Positions 57,361-64,000 of a DNA stretch of 64,000 nt are shown piece by piece. The stretch's first letter is position 1; every line of letters starts with the position of its first letter. Origin of the DNA: Megascapheus bottae (taxonomy: Eukaryota > Chordata > Mammalia > Rodentia > Geomyidae); the NCBI GenBank assembly GCA_024803745.1, contig JANJXV010000025.1, positions 20,886,610 to 20,950,609 on the forward strand, in the 5' to 3' direction. The notes below the pieces were generated by a model. That model did not search any database. It was not told where the DNA came from and worked only from the letters and a program-made list of their open reading frames with translations. Both the position numbers and the translations under genes were made by a program.

Positions 57361-57644
57361 CACAAAGAAAGAGAGGTGTAAGTGCCATATCATGGAAAAC
57401 GAATTTTTTTCTTTTGATTAACCTTGTACTAGCACAGTAGCAGGAAGATATTTAACTTTTTTTCTTTCTGTACTAAATCTTCAAATTTTAATGTGGAGTC
57501 CATACCTCTAGCACTTCTGTCTTTAAGTGTTAAGCTTTCCTTGACTCCTATTTAGATGTCATAAAATATACAGTTGACAGAGAAGATCTGTGGACTCAGG
57601 TTGATCCAGAAACCTGTTTGGTGGAATCAGGGGAATTGAGAAAC

Positions 57645-58325
57645 TGGAAAGAATACCAGTGCTGGTGGCTCTCACCTGTAATCCTAGCAACTCAGGAGGC
57701 TGAGATCTGAGGATCACAATTGGAAACTAGCCCCAGACAGGGAAGTCCCTGTAAGACTCTTATCTCCAGTTACCCACAGAAAAGTGAGAAGTGGAGCAGT
57801 GGCTTCTGTAGCAGAGTGCAAACCTTTAGTGAAAAAGCTCAGAGACAATCAGTAGAAACCTTGGGCTCTCCTAGCAGAGATTTACAATAGAACAAAACAT
57901 AGATTTATAAGGCCATATAGAATGACACTAAACGAAAGGACCTCCAGGATATAGAAACAAAAGCCATATAACGAGTGATTGTTGTCCTTAATGTACTGTT
58001 ATCTCTCATCTCCTTTGCTATCCCTTGGTTATCTCATATTGTTACAGTATTTCTCCTGGTTATCTCATATATTGTATATATGTGTATTTGGTTATTTGAA
58101 ATCGGATAGGGAAGGGAGGAAAACAAGATGAGGGGCTGGAGTGAGGGGAGGGAAATATGGACCAAGACATGAGAAGGGGTATCAATGTATATGAAGTAAT
58201 GCACCTTCTATCTGGTGAATATAATGTAACCCTTCTATTAACTACAATAAAAATATATGAAAAAAAAAGCTCAGAGATAACACTTGAGCTCTGAGTTCAA
58301 ATCCTACTACTGGAGAAAGAAAAAA
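57645..58325 (+). repeat. Composite SINE split by a LINE 3' end
   Basis: Left part gtgctggtggctctcacctg through gtgaaaaagctcagagacaa (to 57848). The right part resumes at 58264 with aaaaagctcagagataacac and ends gagttcaaatcctactactgg. Removing the insert restores a normal SINE order. Confidence 0.92.
57849..58263 (+). mobile_element. 5'-truncated LINE 3' end inserted into the SINE
   Basis: About 415 bases between a 17-bp target duplication (aaaaagctcagaga[c/t]aa at 57832-57848 and 58264-58280, one mismatch), ending attaactacaataaaaatat plus poly(A). Shares its 3' 120 bases with 15374-15512 (reverse). The features are those of L1-type target-primed insertion. No open reading frame; L1 identity is inferred from the tail, truncation and duplication. 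Confidence 0.8.
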
Positions 58326-58844
58326 ACCACTCATGCTGTAGACGTGTGACCCCTAAAAGCATACTGGATACCAATAAAAGCAACCTGCAAATGAAAGTGA
58401 TGGTGTTGAACTTGCCACCACCTCTTCCTGTCCCTCTCCATGTCTCCCACCCTGTTTTCCTGTCAGAGGCCACTTAGTAGTTCAATCCTTTCGCCAAGTA
58501 AACTAGAGGTAGGAGAATGAAGTCCAGCCTGAGACTCTGCATTCCTAGATCTATGCCTTTGAGAAAGGTCCCATAGCCCCTATTTTGTAACATGAGGAAT
58601 GTTGGACTCATCAAAAAAAAAAAGTGACAACTAGCTGGACATCTTTTCTTTTACTTGGGACCAAATCCCTGGTTTGTCTTGTTAGACTTAGCTCTCTGCT
58701 TCTCAGCACCTAGGTTATTCCCCACGCCAGAGTCTTGTTTCAGTCCTCTATTGTCTAGCCTCCAGCTTCACTGCTGTTTCTTGGATCATTCAGAAAAATC
58801 AGTTTGGTTGTTTGGGTAAGTGGAGTGCTTCTCTTTCTCTGTTT
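58326..58844. other. Unique intronic sequence
   Basis: Nothing recognised. Confidence 0.3.
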
Positions 58845-59070
58845 CTTGGCTGGCATTGCAGTTTGAACTCACCGCCTCCTGCTCACTCAGTTTGCTTGTT
58901 CAGCTGGTGTTCTACCACTAGAATTATGTTGCCAACTCTACTTTCTTTTTTCTAGGTATTTTGGTGTTGGATTTTCCCAGACTTTACTGCCTGGACTGGC
59001 CTCAAACCATAATCCTCTTGATCTCAGCCTCCTGAGTAGCTAGGATTACAGGTGTGAGCACCTGGCTTAG
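58845..59070 (-). repeat. Composite SINE, diverged
   Basis: ggctggcattgcagtttgaac, gttctaccactagaattatg, gatctcagcctcctgagtagctaggattacagg. Confidence 0.8.
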
Positions 59071-59394
59071 GTGGACTATTTCTTAAAACTAGCTATCTTT
59101 GATCATCCATTCCTACTTAGCCAGGATGTACGGATTCCTTTGCAGTTGAAGTAGAACTGTGCATTTATGGAGACCTAAGTTGCTAGTGATGGGTGGTTCT
59201 GGGACCTGCCACATGCACATGTGAGACAATAACATAAGGCCTGTTATATATTTGTGGAGCTGCCACCATGTGTGAGAGACTCAGTGGAGCCTTGGTGTGT
59301 TTCAGTTCTAATTATTGCAGCAGCAAGCAAGGCACACAAGGTTTAGTGACATCACTGAACTCGACGTGAGAGAAGACGTGCCAAGTTGATACCA
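59071..59394. other. Unique intronic sequence
   Basis: Nothing recognised. Confidence 0.3.
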
Positions 59395-59585
59395 AGCATT
59401 TTCATATAGCTTCATTTAACTCCCCTGCCTCCCCTCCTAACCACCTCGAGGAAGCCATTATTATTATGTAATCTCATGAAGCTGAGACTTCAGAGGATGA
59501 GCTATGTGCCCAGATTAGCAGGTAGGGATTAGAGATTCAAACTCAGGCAGCCTGACACCAGAAAGTCCTAGATTCCCTGCTCAAC
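59395..59585 (-). repeat. MIR relic
   Basis: ccaagcattttcatatagcttcatttaac, gaggaagccattattattatgtaatc, gattcaaactcaggcagcctgac: the reversed MIR order. Confidence 0.8.
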
Positions 59586-59914
59586 TTAGAGGCCCACCTC
59601 ATGCAGATGGAAAATTGGGGTGCAGAAACATGGGATGTTATAATACCTAATATCACACAAACAGAGCTAACAACATACAGGATTCAAGTCCTTATTCAGT
59701 CCCAATGTGACACATTTACACTCAGAATCACAAAGCAGAGCTCACGTGATCATTCAAGAAACTGCAAAATGATTACAAAATGATTGTTCCCAGCCCAAGG
59801 CCGGTCCAGCCAGCCTTCAGCAGACCTGCGTCACAGCCAAGAATTGTGTCTCTGCCTGTTACAGAACCCAGCAAGAGCCTGGCTTTGCTGAACCCATTGA
59901 GAGTAGATAATCTG
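59586..59914. other. Unique intronic sequence
   Basis: Possible further MIR fragment at 59610-59690. No exon. Confidence 0.35.
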
Positions 59915-60145
59915 CCCAATACAAGTCCCTCATGCCTGTCATCTAAGCTACTGAGAAGGCTGAGATTGGAGGATTGCAGCTCAAAGCCAGCCAACCAGGA
60001 AAGCCTGTGAGACTCTTAGCTCCAATTAACTACCAAAATGTGAGAAGTGGAAGGTATGGTTCAAGTAGGAGAGCACCAGCCTTGAGCTAAAGGACAGTGC
60101 CCCAGGCCCTAAGTTCAAGCCCAAGGACTGGCACAAAAAGAAATA
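59915..60145 (+). repeat. Composite SINE
   Basis: aagtccctcatgcctgtcatc, gaaggctgagattggaggattgc, ccaattaactaccaaaatgtg, gttcaagcccaaggactggc, A-rich tail. Confidence 0.85.
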
Positions 60146-60485
60146 ATAAAAGAGTGACTAATGGTGCTTGGACATAGCACCACACACCTGGAGTTCCAGT
60201 TGTTTGTAACTGTAGCCATCGGGAAGACTGAGGTTGGGGATTAGTCTTGGCAAAAAGTTAGCCAGACAGTTGTCAACAAATAAGCAGGATGTAATGATAC
60301 ACACCTATCATCTCAGCTAAGAAAAAAAAGGCAGGAAAGAGAAACATGGTCTGAGGCTAAAATCTGAGATCCTATCAGAACATTAGGTAAAGTTAAAAAC
60401 AAATGGGTTGGAGGTATAGCTCCAGTAGTAGAGTACCTGCCTGGCAAATTTAAGGCCTTGAGGTAAAATCTCAGTATTGAATAGA
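60146..60485 (+). repeat. B1-like dimer + ID-like end
   Basis: ggtgcttggacatagcaccacacacctgg, a second monomer gcaggatgtaatgatacacacc, then gggttggaggtatagctccag, tagagtacctgcctggcaaatttaagg. Confidence 0.65.
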
Positions 60486-60910
60486 CTCCCAATTAAGATG
60501 TAAACATCTACTTTGTTTCTATATGCAGTGAATAATTCGTAATTAAATTCCACAAGAATCCAAGGTCATACGGCCAGGTATTCCCAGAACAAGCCTGTAG
60601 CCCTGATACCTACTGCAGTCTTCTTTGTCCAGCTTTGGTCACGTGGGCCTCAGGATGGGCCAGTAGGGGACCGAGGTGTGTCAGGTGGACCGTGGAGGGA
60701 CTGTTAAGAATCAGAGCACACATTTGGGACCAGGTGGCCGTTAAACAAAGCTTCAGGCAAATCCACAATGGAATGCTATGTACCTGGATAAATGAGTAAG
60801 AGTGCACACACATACACCATTATATAATTATCTGTATTCTAATGATTCTTACATTAAATGAAAAATAGCAAATGTAGACCAGGGTGTACTGGAAAGAGTT
60901 TGAAAAAGGA
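60486..60910. other. Unique intronic sequence
   Basis: Nothing recognised. Confidence 0.3.
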
Positions 60911-61110
60911 GACCAGGAGTTTGGCCTAGTGGTAGAATGCTTGCCTAGCATGCACAAAGACCTGGGTTCGATTCCTCTGTACCACATACATAGGAGGAAA
61001 AAAAGCTGGAAGTAGTGCCATGGCTCAAGTGTAGAGCTCTAGCCTTGAGAAATCCCAAGAACATTGCCAAGGCCCCGAGTTCAAGCCCCAGGACTAGCAA
61101 AAAAGAGAAA
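60911..61110 (+). repeat. IDL-Geo SINE (forward)
   Basis: ccaggagtttggcctagtgg, gcttgcctagcatgcacaaagacc, gggttcgattcctctgtacc, aagctggaagtagtgccatgg, gttcaagccccaggactagc, A-rich tail. Confidence 0.93.
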
Positions 61111-61187
61111 GAGAAAAAAGGAGGCGTTGATATTCTCAATTCATCTTTGCCTACATATGCAGTAAGATGCTCAAATGTAAGAAATGA

Positions 61188-61428
61188 TCTGAGCTGCAGC
61201 ACCACTATTGGCTTCTTGATAATTGATTGGAGATAAGAGTCTCACGGACTTTCCAGCTTGGCTGACTTTGAACTGCAATCCTCAGATTGCACTGTCCTGA
61301 GTAGCAAGGATTATAGGTGTGAACCATCAACAAATTGGATTTTTATTTTGATGGTATCAGGGTTTGAACAGCAATACCACCTAGTGGTAGGCAGACACTC
61401 TACCCTAGAGCCACACCCCAAGTTATTT
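61188..61428 (-). repeat. Composite SINE fragment followed by ID-like fragment
   Basis: gcagcaccactattggcttc, ttgattggagataagagtctcacgg, gagtagcaaggattataggtg; then gtatcagggtttgaacagcaa and gtaggcagacactctaccctagagcc. Confidence 0.75.
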
Positions 61429-61689
61429 TTCAGATAAAGTCATGTACTTTCTGTTCAAGCCAACCTCAGACTGCCAATCCTCTTACGTAGGCCTCTTGCC
61501 TAGTTGCAAGTACGGAGACGAACTACCAAGCTTGGCTCATTTGTTGAGATGGAATCTTGCTAACTTTGGAGCTGTAATCTTTCCTGATATCACCCATGAT
61601 CCTCCAGATTTCCTCCTCTTTAAGTTTCTGGTCTTACAAGTGTTAGCCATTGTGCCAGGACACAAGTTGCAACTTAATTAAGTCACTAT
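61429..61689. repeat. Diverged B1-like segment in unique sequence
   Basis: ttgttgagatggaatcttgctaac and gtgttagccattgtgccagg are reminiscent of reversed B1/Alu. Weak. Confidence 0.35.
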
Positions 61690-61865
61690 TTAATTCAATC
61701 CTCAGAAAGTCTGGGCAATTATCATGAGCACCCTACCCCTGCTTAACAGATGGGGAAACAGAGGCACAGAGAATTCAACTCACGTGGGTATGGTTATATC
61801 ACTTTTGAGCAGCAAAGCCAGGATTCAAATGCTCAGATATCCAGTTCCTGAGTTTATAATCTTGG
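61690..61865 (-). repeat. MIR relic
   Basis: taattcaatcctcagaaagtctggg, cttaacagatggggaaacagaggcacagagaattcaac, aagccaggattcaaatgc. Confidence 0.85.
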
Positions 61866-62429
61866 CTGCTTATTATAACTTCTCTAATCAAAGATGTTCA
61901 TGGATTAAATTTTTTTTAAAAAAATATGACTGCAAAACTCATTCCTGCCGATGGGTTGCCAATGTTCAACCTCTGGTTTATAACCATTGGATCTAGCCTG
62001 TGCCAGGCACACATATTACCTGCCAGCCTATAAACTATTTATCTCCCTTCCCTCCCCCCACACACCCCAGAGGTACTGGAAGACACAATTCCTGTCAGTG
62101 GGGTGACATACAGTTTCAAACTGTCATCTCCTTCCCTGCTTTGTCTTCCTGAACATCTGTGGTGCCTTTCACAAGCAAAATAAACCACAACACACACTCA
62201 GATCTCAGTTTAATTCGGTGCCTTTCCTTCCTTTTCAGGATGGTTCACCTATTGTCTAGCTTGCTCTCTTTCCCTGGGCGCTCAAGTTCAAGTTCATCTT
62301 TTCCTCTCTGCAATGCCTTTCCCTTCACGCTGTCTGCTCTACGCTCAGCCAATCAGTGCTAGCTCTGATGACTTGTCTGATGTGTCTTCATCTTGCACAT
62401 AAAGAAGAAAAGGAGCCAATTATCCATGG
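61866..62429. other. Unique intronic sequence
   Basis: Nothing recognised. Confidence 0.3.
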
Positions 62430-62725
62430 CTCCTGTCTGTGATCCTCTCTACTCAAGAGGCTGAGATTGGAGAATCTCTGTCCAGAGCCAACCCAGGCAG
62501 AAAAGTCTGTTAGACTCTATGTCCAATTAACCAGCAGAAAGCTGGCTGGAGGTGTGGTTCCACTGACAGGCTGCCAGCCATGAGCAAAAAGGCCAAGTGA
62601 GCTCAAGACCTGGTGCCTGACCAATAAATTAATTAATTGAAAAAGGGAAGAAGAGAATATTGACAGAGCTCTTGCCTGACATGTGTGCAAGGCCCTGAAT
62701 TTGATCCACAGCACTGGAAAAACAA
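62430..62725 (+). repeat. Composite SINE followed by ID-like fragment
   Basis: tggctcctgtctgtgatcctc, aagaggctgagattggagaatc, ccaattaaccagcagaaagc, gctcaagacctggtgcctgac; then gacagagctcttgcctgacatgtgtgcaaggccctg (ID-like). Confidence 0.75.
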
Positions 62726-62841
62726 TTACTTAAAAGGAGGGAAAAAAGGGAAAGAAAGATGGCATTTTGGGCAGACCCCAGTACCACTGCCCTTTACTAA
62801 GCCCAGAGTTTAAGGAAACACAATTAGTTAACATAATTTCT

Positions 62842-63086
62842 TGCTGGGCACTGGTAACTCATGCCTGTAATCCTAGCTACGCAGGAGGCTGAGAGCTGAG
62901 GAGTACAGTTTGAAGCCAGCCGGGGCAGGAAAGTCTGTGAGACTCAGATCTCCAATAAATACCCCAAAAGTCAGAAGTGGAGCTGTAGCTCAAATGGTAG
63001 AGTGCTAGTCTTGAACAAAAAGGCTCAGGGACAGTATCCAGGCCTGGAGTTCAAGCCCCAGGACCAGCAAACAAACAAACAAACAT
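62842..63086 (+). repeat. Composite SINE with (CAAA)n tail
   Basis: gctgggcactggtaactcatgc, gaggctgagagctgaggagtac, gtggagctgtagctcaaatgg, gttcaagccccaggaccagc and (AAAC)n. Confidence 0.92.
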
Positions 63087-63119
63087 CTTGATGAATAGAG
63101 CAGTCAGATTTATTTGCCT

Positions 63120-63220
63120 ACATTTCTGTGGGATGATAGAGCAACTTTCTGAATCCCAGTTTGTTCATCTGGAAAATGGGTTCAGAGCCATGAACAGGTC
63201 CCAGGAGTGGAGTTGAGAGG
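63120..63220 (+). repeat. MIR fragment
   Basis: tgaatcccagtttgttcatctggaaaatggg. Confidence 0.6.
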
Positions 63221-63324
63221 GAGTAACACAGAATAGTTTTAAAAAATAAAGAGAGAGAGGGACCTGGTGTTCAGTGTTTGTGTAGAAAATGTTTTCCAGA
63301 GGCCAAACATTGCCCTGAATTTTT

Positions 63325-63462
63325 TTTTTTTCTGGAGGGGTCTTACTGTGTTGCTCATGAACTGATCTCAAACTACTAGGCAAAAACAATTTTTCCTACC
63401 TCAGCACCTGAGCCTAACAGCTGGGACTACAGACATGTACTACTATGCTGGGCCTGAGCACT
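63325..63462 (-). repeat. B1-like SINE
   Basis: T run, ggaggggtcttactgtgttgctc, gatctcaaactactaggc, ctaacagctgggactacagacatg. Confidence 0.8.
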
Positions 63463-64000
63463 TTTTTTTTTAAACAGATTATTTTAATAGAATAGTTTAT
63501 TAGGGACCTCTGTTTACCCCTTTTACCAGTGGGGAAAATTGTAGCACTCAAGAGGTTTCCAACAACCCTGAAGCGTCACAGCTCAGTCCACATTTCATAT
63601 TACAATTCCTTGGATTTCACTCCAGGCAAGACATATTGGATTGCACAGGGACAATGTCTTGAAGCAGGAGATTGGATGATTTGGTTTTGCTCAAGCTTTT
63701 CCTCCCCACTTAGAACTTGTAAAACATTCACCCCCCCCACCTCAACTATAGATATCTCAGCACAAACAACCTCTTCAATCCATCCTGCTTTCTCCACTTA
63801 GATCTCCAACATTACCAGAGGGTTTGGAAAACATGGGGTGAGCTCATTGCTGGGAAGACAACTCGATTAAAATCTCAGTTTTTAATGGTATCCTGAAGGC
63901 CTGCAGTGGGTCCCTTACCTCATACCTCACTGTAAGCTGAGGAGACCAGGCAGAGATGATGCTATGAACTTTCAAGAAGACTAGAACACACCCAGCAGAC
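63463..64000. other. Unique intronic sequence to window end
   Basis: No exon supported; no match to the GPR139 N-terminal exon. Confidence 0.35.

Overview
This is mammalian, almost certainly rodent, nuclear DNA. It has sparse intron-bearing coding sequence, a CpG island, MIR and L2 relics, many dinucleotide microsatellites and very dense SINEs. Two related SINE layouts dominate. One joins an ID/tRNA-Ala-like left monomer (key words GGCCTAGTGGTAGAGTGCTT and GGTTCAATTCC) to a right monomer beginning GCTGGAAGTGGTGCTGTGGC. This matches the published IDL-Geo SINE of the superfamily Geomyoidea (kangaroo rats, pocket mice, pocket gophers), so a geomyoid rodent is the best reading; the species cannot be named from this. 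The other layout puts the same right monomer behind a B1/Alu-like left half.

The only protein-coding sequence I can support is exon 2 of GPR139, on the minus strand at 34517-35451. It is a class A orphan G-protein-coupled receptor, and the exon carries 310 codons, the stop and a canonical splice acceptor. Exon 1 (about 35-43 codons) was not found. I infer that it lies to the right of the window, so 35452-64000 is read as intron 1. Positions 1-34516 are then the 3' untranslated region and 3' flank of GPR139.

Layout: 1-2060 is non-coding flank with a palindromic octamer element. 2060-4660 is a strong CpG island with an array of GC boxes, a consensus CTCF core and a plausible minus-strand first exon with a GTGAGT donor at 3317. 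By remembered human/mouse gene order the neighbour on this side should be GPRC5B in the same orientation, so the island may be its promoter. The remembered spacing (over 100 kb) is much larger than the 31 kb seen here, so this stays tentative. 4.7-34.5 kb is intergenic SINE-rich DNA with several homeodomain/octamer-rich stretches that look like regulatory elements, minisatellites at 6.6 and 13.5 kb, a 635-bp CA/CAGA array at 22.4 kb, and a SINE-free interval at 26.6-29.6 kb. 35.5-64 kb is the GPR139 intron. It holds repeats, a CpG-rich patch at 48.9-49.7 kb with four copies of GCGCATGCGC (NRF1-like), and a datable nested insertion at 57.6-58.3 kb.

I found no operons, CRISPR arrays, phage or bacterial mobile elements, and no evidence of a new multi-gene system. 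The long open frames in the CpG island and in the microsatellites are compositional artefacts. Repeat family names were assigned by eye from remembered consensus sequences, and boundaries are usually good to about 10-20 bases.
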